Part shown: one piece after another, positions 17,241 through 25,547 of the stretch | Layout: every line of letters begins with the position of its first letter | Numbering within the stretch: the first letter of the stretch is position 1 | IMG/VR virus record: IMGVR_UViG_3300025770_001492 | Span: 181,523 to 245,522 of that record | DNA from: a virus | DNA: 64,000 nt | Direction: 5' to 3' (one strand) | The notes under the pieces: model-generated | Databases searched by the model: none | What the model was told of the DNA's origin: nothing | Seen by the model: the letters and a program-made list of their open reading frames with translations, nothing else | Program-made: the position numbers and the translations under genes

Positions 17241-17608
17241 TGTATCAATTATATTGTCAAATTTGTAATTGGAAGAAGATAACAGATGGGGGAGATATAA
17301 AAAATTTAACGGAAGTTAAAACCTCGAACATACAAAGAGAAATACCAAAGTTTGACAAAAAAGAGAAAAAAACAATTTTATCAAAAGATAAAATTAGAAA
17401 AAAAAGATTTAAATGCCCCAATTGTGGCAGGGTAGTTTTTCCCAAAAAGATAGATGATCCACAGGCGGATATAGATGCCATTAGAGAAAAAGCTATTTAT
17501 GAAAAAGAAACTCTTGAAGTGAATTTGGAAATTTTAGAACAACAGGAAAACAGAAGAAGAAAATATGAAGAAGATAGGACTGATGGATGTAAAGGCGGCT
17601 CTGAATGA
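17237..17608 (+). CDS. Zinc-ribbon protein, unknown
   Basis: The 123-residue protein has YCQICNWKK near 6 and FKCPNCGRVVFPKK near 57, two C-x-x-C pairs that together would bind one zinc, separated by a lysine-rich linker. The C-terminal half is a charged coiled coil (EKETLEVNLEILEQQENRRRK). Nucleic-acid binding is plausible. It overlaps its upstream neighbour by 4 bp and the downstream gene by about 40 bp. Confidence 0.65.
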   Translation: MMYQLYCQICNWKKITDGGDIKNLTEVKTSNIQREIPKFDKKEKKTILSKDKIRKKRFKCPNCGRVVFPKKIDDPQADIDAIREKAIYEKETLEVNLEILEQQENRRRKYEEDRTDGCKGGSE

Positions 17609-17951
17609 TCACAGGTTCAGAGATGCACTGCCAATAGAGCTTCAAGACGATGTTGTCAAATATCTGTCGAATCCCGGCTGTCCATGCAATGTACCGATTT
17701 ACAAAAAAATAATTAAAAAATGCAAAAAGGAATTGAAAGAGTACTATCCAAATTTATCAATTTCCAAAGTGGATGAAGAAGAAAAGGAAGTTGAGATTCT
17801 TTCCAAAAACAACTTTTCTGTTATAAATTGTCATATAGATGAGCTTGAAGAAAAGCTGAGAACGCTACCGCCTGGAAGAAAACAAATAGCGGTTTGCAGA
17901 TTCGAAGATCAAGCGACTGTTGTCTTAAATGAATTAGATGTTATATACTAA
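17565..17951 (+). CDS. Hypothetical protein
   Basis: 128 residues, no recognised family. DVKAALNDHRFRDALP near the start reads like a helical DNA-contact or recognition segment; NPGCPCNVPIYKKIIKKC near 36 has three cysteines. The annotated ATG overlaps the previous gene by 44 bp; an ATG at 17583 with AGGA just upstream is an equally good start. It ends the operon that begins at 16535. Confidence 0.6.
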   Translation: MKKIGLMDVKAALNDHRFRDALPIELQDDVVKYLSNPGCPCNVPIYKKIIKKCKKELKEYYPNLSISKVDEEEKEVEILSKNNFSVINCHIDELEEKLRTLPPGRKQIAVCRFEDQATVVLNELDVIY

Positions 17952-17974
17952 AAAGTAGTTAACGACCTGATTTT

Positions 17975-18472
17975 TCATGCTACTTTCGAGAGCATTTCTT
18001 TTGCTTTATTCTCTATGTTTTTTAAACTCTCTGTTTCTTTTTGTTTTATAGACTCTAGCTCTTCTTCTATTCTTTTTCTCTCTGTGATGCACATCATGGT
18101 TCCATGGAGAGTGTTGTCACAGTTCAGGGATGCGGTGATTGCCACCCATATACGGTCTCCAGCCTTGGCACTAGGGATGCATCCCATTTTGCCTCTTTTG
18201 TTTGATAGCTTAAATTGTACTTCATAATTTTCTAAAGTATTATTATTGTCGCACAAATCAACAAGAAGCTTTTCTCTTGTTGGGCAACCGCAGTATATAT
18301 CTTTTATGTTTGTGCCAATTAATTCTTTTGCACTATTGTAACCAAACATTCTAGCACAGAAATCATTAGCTTTCAAAAAGGTTCCATCAATGGAAGTTTT
18401 ATAAATTCCAATAGGAATACTTTGCATCATTTTTTTACATTCTTGTAATTCTTTAATTTGTTGTACATCCAT
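17975..18472 (-). CDS. PAS-domain protein
   Basis: The 165-residue protein is a single PAS/PAC domain: IPIGIYKTSIDGTFLKAND near 20, ARMFGYNSAKELIG near 42, the PAC phrase GTMMCITERKRIEEELE near 124, then a coiled coil to the end. PAS domains sense small ligands, redox or light and usually sit in front of kinases or regulators; here there is no output domain. A stand-alone PAS protein in a phage might compete with or rewire a host sensor dimer through the coiled coil. That is inference. Confidence 0.85.
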   Translation of the reverse strand: MDVQQIKELQECKKMMQSIPIGIYKTSIDGTFLKANDFCARMFGYNSAKELIGTNIKDIYCGCPTREKLLVDLCDNNNTLENYEVQFKLSNKRGKMGCIPSAKAGDRIWVAITASLNCDNTLHGTMMCITERKRIEEELESIKQKETESLKNIENKAKEMLSKVA

Positions 18473-18546
18473 GTGCGGTTCCTTCCAAAATTACTAGTAC
18501 TGTATCTATAACAAGCTTTGAACTTTTATGGTTCGTTTGGAAAAAT

Positions 18547-19500
18547 TTAATATACAACTTTAGTTTCTTCTAAGATTTTATTACAACTTGAAATCATTTT
18601 TTTAGGATATTCTTTGTATTTTGTGATGTCCACTGGCCAGTCATCGTTCGATAGTCTTTTTTCCCCCATTAGAATTCCATTTAAGTATAAGCTTTTGGCT
18701 TTTTTATAATTTTTCATTTGATAGTAAATATCAGCCAGTAGACACCAAAACTCTGCCATTAACGGCCTTACCGCCAAGCACGGTAAAATTTGTTGAATTG
18801 ATTTTTTATAATCTTTTTCATGAGTTAAAAAAACAATTGCCATATAGTATTTCATCATGACGACTGATTTTCCTTGACCTTCTTGGAAAAGGTATCGGTT
18901 TGCTTCATTTATAAAATGTTCATACTCTCCCATTCGCAACAAGTTGCATGCTTTGTAGTAAATGGGACCTGATAGTGTGGGACTGTCTTTCATCCAATTT
19001 TCTACAATTTCAAGTTTCTCTTTAGGATTTTGAATTTCCTGCGAGAACACTACAACAGGTATCAGGTTCGAGCATTGTATGTCAACATGTTCGTGAACAG
19101 GGTTTTTGTACTTCAAGGATTTATCTTCATTCCATATTCGAACTTCTTTGGTTATGTTTTTATTTTGCATAACTTGAATTAAATACGCAGTAGAAGCGGC
19201 ATCTTCTTCGTTTAGCAACTGAATTTTGTCATGCCCTTTAACCAAGAACTCCCAAGGCTCTAGAAAAAATATCCATTTTGATTTTGTTTTTTCTATTAAT
19301 TTGTTTTTAGCCTTGCTGAAATCTTTTTCCCACTTAATTTTGTATATGTCGCAATTAAATTTTTTGCATATTTTTAAAGTGTCATCTGTGCTTCCCAAAT
19401 CTCCTATTACTATTTGGCAATCAATTGAAAATATAGATGTTAAGCATTTTTCTATAGTTTTACTATTGTTTTTTGTCAGCAGGCAGATCGACAACGACAT
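18547..19500 (-). CDS. Family 2 glycosyltransferase with TPR-like tail
   Basis: The 317-residue protein starts SICLLTKNNSKTIEKCLTSI and has IGDLGSTDDTLKIC near 34 and WIFFLEPWEFL near 76, a GT2 pattern (the last corresponds to the DxD region but with E-P-W-E). This resembles the SunS-like/GT2 proteins that carry C-terminal TPR repeats; residues about 180-280 include LADIYYQMKNYKKAKSLYLNG, a TPR-like helix pair. It probably transfers a sugar to a protein or glycan. The donor is unknown. Its start overlaps the upstream small gene by 38 bp. Confidence 0.75.
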   Translation of the reverse strand: MSLSICLLTKNNSKTIEKCLTSIFSIDCQIVIGDLGSTDDTLKICKKFNCDIYKIKWEKDFSKAKNKLIEKTKSKWIFFLEPWEFLVKGHDKIQLLNEEDAASTAYLIQVMQNKNITKEVRIWNEDKSLKYKNPVHEHVDIQCSNLIPVVVFSQEIQNPKEKLEIVENWMKDSPTLSGPIYYKACNLLRMGEYEHFINEANRYLFQEGQGKSVVMMKYYMAIVFLTHEKDYKKSIQQILPCLAVRPLMAEFWCLLADIYYQMKNYKKAKSLYLNGILMGEKRLSNDDWPVDITKYKEYPKKMISSCNKILEETKVVY

Positions 19501-19648
19501 TGAACCTCTCCTTTAACAAGTGAGACAGACCAATAGACTCTGGGGACATTTCCATAGAATCATAGTGTTTCTTCAAGTCTATATAACATTTTTCAGCGTC
19601 TGGACTCTCTAATAATCTTAGGTAATGTTGAATTATTTCATCTTTCAT
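19463..19648 (-). CDS. Small helical protein, unknown
   Basis: 61 residues, MKDEIIQHYLRLLESPDAEK at the start, predicted helical, no recognised family. It precedes and overlaps the GT2 gene by 38 bp, which suggests translational coupling. The reading frame is clean and codon use resembles neighbours. Confidence 0.55.
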   Translation of the reverse strand: MKDEIIQHYLRLLESPDAEKCYIDLKKHYDSMEMSPESIGLSHLLKERFNVVVDLPADKKQ

Positions 19649-19794
19649 AAAATTATTATAGAAAGTTGCATCACTTTAAGAAAGGTGTAGAAATTATATC
19701 TGATAAAAAAACAAAGTTTCTCCCTATCTTATAGGATCAGAACAGGAATGTACAATAAGCAACAATTAACCAACCAACTAACAAAGGGTTGAAA

Positions 19795-19931
19795 ATGTTT
19801 TAGATCTTGCAAGGGATTCTGGAATTGATCTTTATAATTATAAAGATCAAGGAGGTCTAATTGACGCTGTAACAGGTAAGCGGATGTTTCAAGAACAACG
19901 TCTACAAATTGCAAGATACGAATTAATATGA
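19795..19931 (+). pseudogene. Short gene with a frame break after the start, or homopolymer error
   Basis: A coding-looking frame reads LDLARDSGIDLYNYKDQGG...LIDAVTGKRMFQEQRLQ and ends ARYELI at TGA 19931, but it has no in-frame start. In a neighbouring frame, AAAGGG followed six bases later by ATG TTT TAG at 19795 looks like a true start. One extra T in the TTTT run would join them into a 45-residue protein. Either a 1-base deletion inactivated it, or the run slips, or there is a sequence error. The rest of the 19649-19937 gap shows nothing else clear. Confidence 0.4.
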
Positions 19932-19937
19932 GGTAAA

Positions 19938-20483
19938 ATGTCCACAGAATATTTAAACAATAAAACTTTTGAAGTAATGATATGTAAATTTCAAGGGTCT
20001 AAAAGAAATAAAGCAAGATATGAATTAATTTTAGAAGATTTAAAAGACAAAAGAAAAAGAAAAAATAAAAGAAAAGCAAACACAAAAGAAGACAACAAGT
20101 CATTAAATCAGAATGTGAAATTATACGACCAAGCAAGTCAAGACTATAGCGACTCACAAGTAGACTTGGCAAATGCTTTTTACAAGCTTTCTGAGAACAT
20201 TGTGAGATATGCCAAATTCAATCTAATTGATGTAGACGATGCTGTTCAAGAAGGCGTAATGATTTGTTTTGACAAAATAGATCGTTTTGACCCCCAAAAA
20301 GGAAAAGCTTTCAACTACATGACGACGTGTATATTAAATCACTTCCGACAGCTTTATAGGACTGCTAGAAATTATAATGAATTAAAGAAAAAATATCATG
20401 ATTTTCTAAATATTCAACTGTATTCCCCCGCCTTTAGAAACGGGAAAGATCTCAGGACAAACTCGTGGAATGATAGAAGATAG
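19938..20483 (+). CDS. 55: Late-transcription sigma factor, T4 gp55-like
   Basis: The 181-residue protein has a sigma-70 region 2 core: LANAFYKLSENIVRYAKFN near 75, DVDDAVQEGVMICFDKIDRFD near 98 and AFNYMTTCILNHFRQLYR near 125, followed by NYNELKKKYHDFL. This is the arrangement of T4 gp55, the small sigma that directs host RNA polymerase to TATAAATA late promoters and has no region 4. The N-terminal 60 residues are lysine rich. GAGGT lies 6 bases before the ATG. The hydrophobic/acidic clamp-binding tail of T4 gp55 is not obvious at this C terminus. TATAAATA-like elements elsewhere in the window support the role. Confidence 0.75.
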   Translation: MSTEYLNNKTFEVMICKFQGSKRNKARYELILEDLKDKRKRKNKRKANTKEDNKSLNQNVKLYDQASQDYSDSQVDLANAFYKLSENIVRYAKFNLIDVDDAVQEGVMICFDKIDRFDPQKGKAFNYMTTCILNHFRQLYRTARNYNELKKKYHDFLNIQLYSPAFRNGKDLRTNSWNDRR

Positions 20484-20552
20484 ATTTATTTTTAAAACAT
20501 GCATTGAAATGAGTGAATGGTTTTTATATATTTGATGTTGTAAGGATAAACT

Positions 20553-20810
20553 ATGCAAAACACAGACATGATAGACATTCTTGAAAGACAAGAAGTTATA
20601 GACAAGCTTGTTGATAAAGGATATGGAGAACTGGTTGAGGCATTTCTTTTAAATGAGTCAACAGTGTATACAAAAAAAGGTAGACTTAACAAGTGTGGAG
20701 CTTGCAGGGTTCTCGGGTGGAAAACCAAGAAATTAGAGGATGCCCTAGCAGAGTGCAGAGAAATACTTGCTTCTGAATTTGACGACTTAGTCGAAGAAGA
20801 TGAAGATTAA
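20553..20810 (+). CDS. Hypothetical small acidic protein
   Basis: 85 residues with a helical N terminus (DILERQEVIDKLVDKGYGEL), a central basic patch TKKGRLNKCGACRVLGWKTK near 42-60, and an acidic tail. No family recognised. The basic patch with C-G-A-C could contact nucleic acid. It lies directly downstream of the gp55-like gene in the same direction. The following 94 bases (20811-20904) show no clear feature. Confidence 0.55.
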   Translation: MQNTDMIDILERQEVIDKLVDKGYGELVEAFLLNESTVYTKKGRLNKCGACRVLGWKTKKLEDALAECREILASEFDDLVEEDED

Positions 20811-20904
20811 GATCATCCGCCGTTGCATCTTAGCAAGCCCTTTGCCGCTTAGAGCGAGTTTCTCGATTGAGGACTGGACTGAAGGTTATTGGAAGGTGAT
20901 TGTG

Positions 20905-21417
20905 TTATTGTGTTATTATGTAAGCTCTGTCGTATCTTAAGGTTAATTCGCAAACCACATGTTCGGAATCACCATAATCTAAATCTCCAAAGTCTACGCT
21001 TTGAGGATATAGGTTTTCGTATCGCCATATTTCTATAGGGTCGCCACAGCCACTTAGCATTGAAAGGTCCCCATTCTTTTTGAATCCTTCATTTGGCACG
21101 TCCCATTCCCCATTGTTGTTTCCGCCAGGGTTGTATATCTCCTGAATCCAGCCAAATATTGGATGATATTGTTTTGCCAAATCATATAACACTAGTGTTA
21201 TAGGTTTCCAATCGGGTTTCACGGGGTAATATATTGTTTCATTTAGATGTTGAGCTTCCTGTTCTTTGAAGTCTATAGAGGGCCTAGCAGATTTACTTGG
21301 AGGCAATGAGTTAACGCCTGATTGAGATATTCCTGGTATAGAAAACTCCCATCTAAACTTTTGCTTCCAGCATAAGCTTTTTCTTTCAAGTCCAAAATCA
21401 AGTCCCATATTAGCCAT
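20905..21417 (-). CDS. 19: Tail tube protein, T4 gp19-like, copy 1
   Basis: The 170-residue protein begins MANMGLDFGLERKSLCWKQK and has the gp19 pattern: K-x-K-F-R-W-E-F near 20, a P-V-K-P-D-W-x-P-I-T-L-V-L-Y-D segment near 68, and DFGDLDYGDSEHVVCELTLR near the end. It forms the inner tube of the contractile tail through which DNA passes. It shares its first residues and C-terminal motif with the second copy at 22284 but is shorter. Between the copies lies a sulfotransferase gene, which overlaps this one by 8 bp. Confidence 0.85.
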   Translation of the reverse strand: MANMGLDFGLERKSLCWKQKFRWEFSIPGISQSGVNSLPPSKSARPSIDFKEQEAQHLNETIYYPVKPDWKPITLVLYDLAKQYHPIFGWIQEIYNPGGNNNGEWDVPNEGFKKNGDLSMLSGCGDPIEIWRYENLYPQSVDFGDLDYGDSEHVVCELTLRYDRAYIITQ

Positions 21418-22201
21418 TTTTGTATCCCAATTCTTGCATGTAAGTTTTTAATTTTGAGTATTTTTCAAACATCTCGTTTTTTCTTTTGTCGCCAAGTTTA
21501 AAATCTCTTTCATCATCTGGAGAAGCTTTATGGATAACTTTCCATTCTGAGATAAATTTATCTGTTTCAGTCGTTTTTAGTTCTCCTAAAAATCTTAAAA
21601 GATCGCAAATTATTTCTTCTTTTTCTTCATTGCTTTTTTGCGACAACTTATCTATTTGAAACAAAAAAGATTCATTATTGCTTTTGTAAAATTCATAAGA
21701 TTTTATCCAAAGATCTATCCATTCTTCTAGATTTTGTTTTTTTACAAAAGTATTTTTTTGAGATTCAAAGGATAAAAAAGGATCTCTAATGCAAACTATC
21801 CACTTTGCGTTGTTCCAAACTCTTTTAAGAGTCTCAACTTCTTTTTTTCTTGCGCATAGCCATAATGCTTTGTGCCCCCATTTTGTTTGTCCTGGTTTTT
21901 GATTTCCGTATCCTGAAATAAATTCATAAATCATTTTTCTCCAAATTGATTCACACCTTTGCGGATTACTACCGGAGTAGTGTGGAATTGCATAGTCTTT
22001 AACCGTTTTGCTCTTGTTTGATTTTTCCCCCCACTCTCCAGCTTGTATCATTTTATCAAGCCATTGTGTACTTTCTTTCCAAGATAACTTAGGCTCTTGC
22101 CCGTGTATGTATATGTTGGGGTGAGAGCATAAAAAAAATTGCATCCATGTGGTTCCACTTCGAGGCGGTCCAGTTATGACTATAGGGTTATCGTATTGCA
22201 T
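21410..22201 (-). CDS. Sulfotransferase
   Basis: The 263-residue protein starts with the PAPS-binding loop VITGPPRSGTTWMQFFL near 9, and CIRDPFLSFESQKNTF near 137 matches the 3'-phosphate-binding segment (R-D-P...S) of the sulfotransferase family. It would move sulfate from PAPS to a hydroxyl or amine, probably on a glycan. It sits between two tail tube genes, an odd place that suggests a late insertion. A second, unrelated-looking sulfotransferase lies at 61761. Confidence 0.85.
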   Translation of the reverse strand: MQYDNPIVITGPPRSGTTWMQFFLCSHPNIYIHGQEPKLSWKESTQWLDKMIQAGEWGEKSNKSKTVKDYAIPHYSGSNPQRCESIWRKMIYEFISGYGNQKPGQTKWGHKALWLCARKKEVETLKRVWNNAKWIVCIRDPFLSFESQKNTFVKKQNLEEWIDLWIKSYEFYKSNNESFLFQIDKLSQKSNEEKEEIICDLLRFLGELKTTETDKFISEWKVIHKASPDDERDFKLGDKRKNEMFEKYSKLKTYMQELGYKNG

Positions 22202-22214
22202 GTGTTTATATAGT

Positions 22215-22247
22215 AAAAAAAGCCTGTGTTTGAAAAAACACAGGCTT
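22215..22247. terminator. Bidirectional terminator
   Basis: AAAAGCCTGTGTTT and AAACACAGGCTTTT form a 14-bp stem with a short loop, flanked by A and T runs on both sides. It separates the sulfotransferase/tube pair from the second tube gene. Confidence 0.88.
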
Positions 22248-22283
22248 TTCTTATGGCCGGAAGTAAAACATGTTGTAGGAGTT

Positions 22284-22877
22284 CTAGCTAACTGTTCCTA
22301 GTACAGTTCCTCCAGATGTACCAGTACAAGGACCACAACAGCTTTGTGGCGTGTAACCAGGACAAACTGATCTATAATCAACCGAAGCATATCTCAACGT
22401 TAGCTCGATTGTTGACTCTTCGGAACTAGAATAGTCTAGTTCTCCAAAGTTCATGGCTGTTGGCCACATATCGTTCAATACCCAAGTTTCGAGAACGTTT
22501 CCACAACCGTCAAACAGGTTGAGCGTTCCACGACCAGAGTAGTGAATTCTTTGAGATCCCTGCTTAAGGGCGACAGGATCTGTAAATTCATAGACACTGG
22601 CAAGCCAGTTCCATAAAGGTGCGTTATCTATAGTAGCAACGTCATAGTATGTTACTGTAATTGTTTCCCAAGTCGCTTTGCCTGGAATAAAGGTCTTAGC
22701 GTTTTGGAAATTAATTTCCGTTTCTTCAATTGATAGGTTTGGTCTCGAAGCGATTTTAACAAAGTGTTCTTCAACGGATTGTCCACCGCAAATTTCATCT
22801 ACACGAAAAGTCCAACGGAACTTTCTCTTGAAGATCAATTGAGAACCACCTAATTTTCCAATTCCCATGTTTGCCAT
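22284..22877 (-). CDS. 19: Tail tube protein, T4 gp19-like, copy 2
   Basis: The 197-residue protein begins MANMGIGKLGGSQLIFKRKF and has F-R-W-T-F-R-V, then KATWETITVTYYD near 68 and NFGELDYSSSEESTIELTLR near 145, the same framework as the copy at 20905. It carries an extra cysteine-rich tail (CPGYTPQSCCGPC). It is next to the sheath gene as in other T4-like phages, so it may be the main tube; the other may be a tip or minor tube. AGGAG precedes the ATG. Confidence 0.87.
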   Translation of the reverse strand: MANMGIGKLGGSQLIFKRKFRWTFRVDEICGGQSVEEHFVKIASRPNLSIEETEINFQNAKTFIPGKATWETITVTYYDVATIDNAPLWNWLASVYEFTDPVALKQGSQRIHYSGRGTLNLFDGCGNVLETWVLNDMWPTAMNFGELDYSSSEESTIELTLRYASVDYRSVCPGYTPQSCCGPCTGTSGGTVLGTVS

Positions 22878-22924
22878 AATGTTAATTCTCCTAAATATTT
22901 AGATGATTTTTATTTCAACAAATA

Positions 22925-22949
22925 CCCCCTGCTCAGGACGAGCAGGGGG
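22925..22949. terminator. Hairpin after the sheath gene
   Basis: A 10-bp GC-rich stem (CCCCCTGCTC with GAGCAGGGGG) and 5-base loop lie 15 bases after the sheath stop on the minus strand. The following T-run on the minus strand is weak (TATTTGTT). Confidence 0.65.
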
Positions 22950-22963
22950 GATCTATCTATTTT

Positions 22964-25321
22964 TTAGAACGTGTCAGCATTCTCTGCGAAGCTGCCAGTT
23001 CTGTGAACGCTGAATTCTATAAACATAAATTCAACGGCTCTTGTTGGTTGAACACCGATTCTCGCTCGGAACTCATTTCGATCTATTACATCTGGTGTGT
23101 TAAGCTCTTCATCGGCTTGGATGATGAAGTCGGTTAAACCACGACCAATTTGAACTTCTCTAAGAATTTCAGTTGAAATGTCAACAAATCTTTGTCTAAA
23201 GACTTCGTCATGTGGATCGAAAAGTAAACCTCTCGAAGCTTGTCTAATTCTCTTTTCAAGAACAAAGAGAAGCCTTCTGACATTAACACGATCCAGTGCT
23301 GTAGGTCTTCTTTGAAGAGTCTTTTGACCCCATACAAGGAAACCATCAAAATCGCTAAAGTTCACGATAGGATTAACAGCGTTTCTATTTCCGTACATTA
23401 AGTCTCTTTCTTCAAGAGTTGGACGGGAATAAACATCTGAAATTCCAGGAACGATACCACGATTTGCACCAGCGGGAGCAAACCAAGGTTCTGCTAATTG
23501 ATCACTTCTTGCATAAACTGCCATCACTGACCCAGATGGTGGAACCCAAACATCTACTCTATTGAAGTTGTCTCTTACCTTGACCCAAGGCCAGTAAAGA
23601 GCACCAAAGTCACTATCAAATCTAGTAGTGTTTAGAGGGTGAGCACCGTTCTGCCATTGAACTATTTCATCAACAGTTAGACCGAATGGTGGGTCTATCA
23701 ACGCCAGACAATCCTGTCTAAAGTTTTCACAAACGTCCAGCATAGCAAGAACGATTGATGTAGATGGATGACCTGGAACAGCAATCAAATCAATGTCGAT
23801 TTGCTCTGGCTCAGATAAGGCATAAAGCCCACTGTATGACAGAGAGTTTCCAATGATTAGAGCATCTTGATCGTCTGGATCTGATGGAATTCCATCACTA
23901 CCGCCTGCAAGGCTGTATGTTCCATCCAGTGGCGGTGCAAGAGTGGCTGTGTTGTCTTGAACACGAACCCAATCTGATACCAATGTCAGGAATGTTTCTA
24001 CGTAGAACCTACTAGAGGAATCTTTAACAAGGTTGCCCCAAGATTCTACTTGATTGGAATCATTGTAGACATCCATAGTGAAAACGCCTTCTCTAGTATC
24101 GTTTTTAATAACGACTTGAGTTGCGTTTCCATCAACACCAGCACTATCTGCTGTAAGGGTGAAACTGTTAGTACTGGCAACAGAGTTTCCAGTTACAATT
24201 CCGTATGTTTCAACAGCAGCATCTCCGCTTACACCAGATGGGCTTGCACCCTCTGCTGTGACACCATCAAAATCAAACAATGAAGCAGCGGTGCTTTCTG
24301 TTTTGATTAAGAGTCGTGCGTCTCGTCCGTGATGCAGAGTTTGAAGCGTTAGGTTGTCACCAGTTGCAACAGCTTCAAATCCGCCAGGAATATCTCCATT
24401 AGTAATTTGAAGATTGATTTCCGTTAGAACTTCAAGAGTTGTTTTTTCTGCACCTTCTAGAACGGCCAAGTCAACAACTTGAACCACATTGTCGATAAGA
24501 ACATTGTCTGTTCCGTCAACAACAATTAAAAGCTGAAGATTAGAAAGACCAGTGAAGTCCCATTCTCCTGGTCCTTGATATCCATCTACTGGATATCTGT
24601 CTTCGCCAGAAGTAGAAGCAGCAATAGTCATTCCTGTTCCTAGTCCTGTTACAGAACTAGAACCACCATAGATAGCATCTTGAACAGATACCAGTTCTAA
24701 AGAAGCGTCTGGTCCATATGCGAATGTGCTTTCGACTGCAATTCTATTTGATCCGTCGCATGTGAACTGAATTCCGTCAACTGTTGAATCGAGTTGATCA
24801 TTTAAAGCTTCTGCCAGATCTTCACATGTGTATGGGCCTGGTGTTGTTCTGTTGGCGTCTGCCAACACAACCAAAGTTTTAGATGCTAAAACTCCATTCA
24901 GTTTCCAGCGGAAAAATGAATCGTCGCCAAACGAATATGTTTCTGCTGTGTCTGATTGAATTATGATTTGACCACCTGCAACAGGTACGTCAAATTCAGC
25001 AGTAGTGGCACGTTCGTCACTGACTGCGTCTTGGTCGCCAACTCTAACTACGTATAGTTCGTTAGCAACTAATAAATATTGCTCGGCAGCGTAAATCAAG
25101 TAGGGATCACCACTCTCAGGATGTGGATATCCAAATACTGTGTGTAGTTCTCTACTTGTTCTCACAACAGTAGGAATATTAATTGGGCCTTTACTTGCAA
25201 ACCCAACTAATCCTGCTCTGTGAAAAGACTGCTCAGGAGCAATAAAAGATAAATCTTTTTCAGCAATTCGAACGCTTGGTGAAATTGTGTTCGAAGGCGG
25301 AAATCCCCTTAATATCGCCAT
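22964..25321 (-). CDS. 18: Contractile tail sheath protein, T4 gp18-like
   Basis: The 785-residue protein has the classic sheath start (PSVRIAEKDLSF near 15, GLVGFASKGPINIPT near 37, LYVVRVGDQDA near 88) and the conserved C terminus (NRVDVWVPPSGSVMAVYARS, GFLVWGQKTLQ, RVNVRRLLFVLEKRIRQAS, EFMFIEFSV). The sheath surrounds the tube and contracts on infection. It is longer than T4 gp18 (659) because of an enlarged, beta-rich middle region. GGGAG lies upstream of the ATG. This is the most confidently assigned structural gene in the window. Confidence 0.95.
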   Translation of the reverse strand: MAILRGFPPSNTISPSVRIAEKDLSFIAPEQSFHRAGLVGFASKGPINIPTVVRTSRELHTVFGYPHPESGDPYLIYAAEQYLLVANELYVVRVGDQDAVSDERATTAEFDVPVAGGQIIIQSDTAETYSFGDDSFFRWKLNGVLASKTLVVLADANRTTPGPYTCEDLAEALNDQLDSTVDGIQFTCDGSNRIAVESTFAYGPDASLELVSVQDAIYGGSSSVTGLGTGMTIAASTSGEDRYPVDGYQGPGEWDFTGLSNLQLLIVVDGTDNVLIDNVVQVVDLAVLEGAEKTTLEVLTEINLQITNGDIPGGFEAVATGDNLTLQTLHHGRDARLLIKTESTAASLFDFDGVTAEGASPSGVSGDAAVETYGIVTGNSVASTNSFTLTADSAGVDGNATQVVIKNDTREGVFTMDVYNDSNQVESWGNLVKDSSSRFYVETFLTLVSDWVRVQDNTATLAPPLDGTYSLAGGSDGIPSDPDDQDALIIGNSLSYSGLYALSEPEQIDIDLIAVPGHPSTSIVLAMLDVCENFRQDCLALIDPPFGLTVDEIVQWQNGAHPLNTTRFDSDFGALYWPWVKVRDNFNRVDVWVPPSGSVMAVYARSDQLAEPWFAPAGANRGIVPGISDVYSRPTLEERDLMYGNRNAVNPIVNFSDFDGFLVWGQKTLQRRPTALDRVNVRRLLFVLEKRIRQASRGLLFDPHDEVFRQRFVDISTEILREVQIGRGLTDFIIQADEELNTPDVIDRNEFRARIGVQPTRAVEFMFIEFSVHRTGSFAENADTF

Positions 25322-25325
25322 AGTG

Positions 25326-25547
25326 TTATTCTCCCTTACTCAATTTGTCTGATATTTTTCGTGTTGAAATCAAGCCATCTTGTTCTGCTTTGTCAACATA
25401 ATCTGTTTTTCTTTCGTCTGCTAAGAATCTAACATTTTGATTTTTACCAATTCCAGGAATGTTAAGGCATGTGAAAGAGTTAGTTTTTTTCGTAGAACGA
25501 ACTACTAACTGTACCGGCCATCTTTTCTTATTGGTTATTTCAATCAT
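25326..25547 (-). CDS. Small protein between sheath and gp15
   Basis: 73 residues, MIEITNKKRWPVQLVVRSTK at the start, ending with basic and acidic helix segments. No family recognised, but small proteins of this style (W-P-V-Q-L-V-V-R...G-K-N-Q) occur next to sheath genes in phages. It overlaps the upstream gp15-like gene by 4 bp and lies 4 bp before the sheath, so it belongs to the tail operon. Confidence 0.6.
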   Translation of the reverse strand: MIEITNKKRWPVQLVVRSTKKTNSFTCLNIPGIGKNQNVRFLADERKTDYVDKAEQDGLISTRKISDKLSKGE

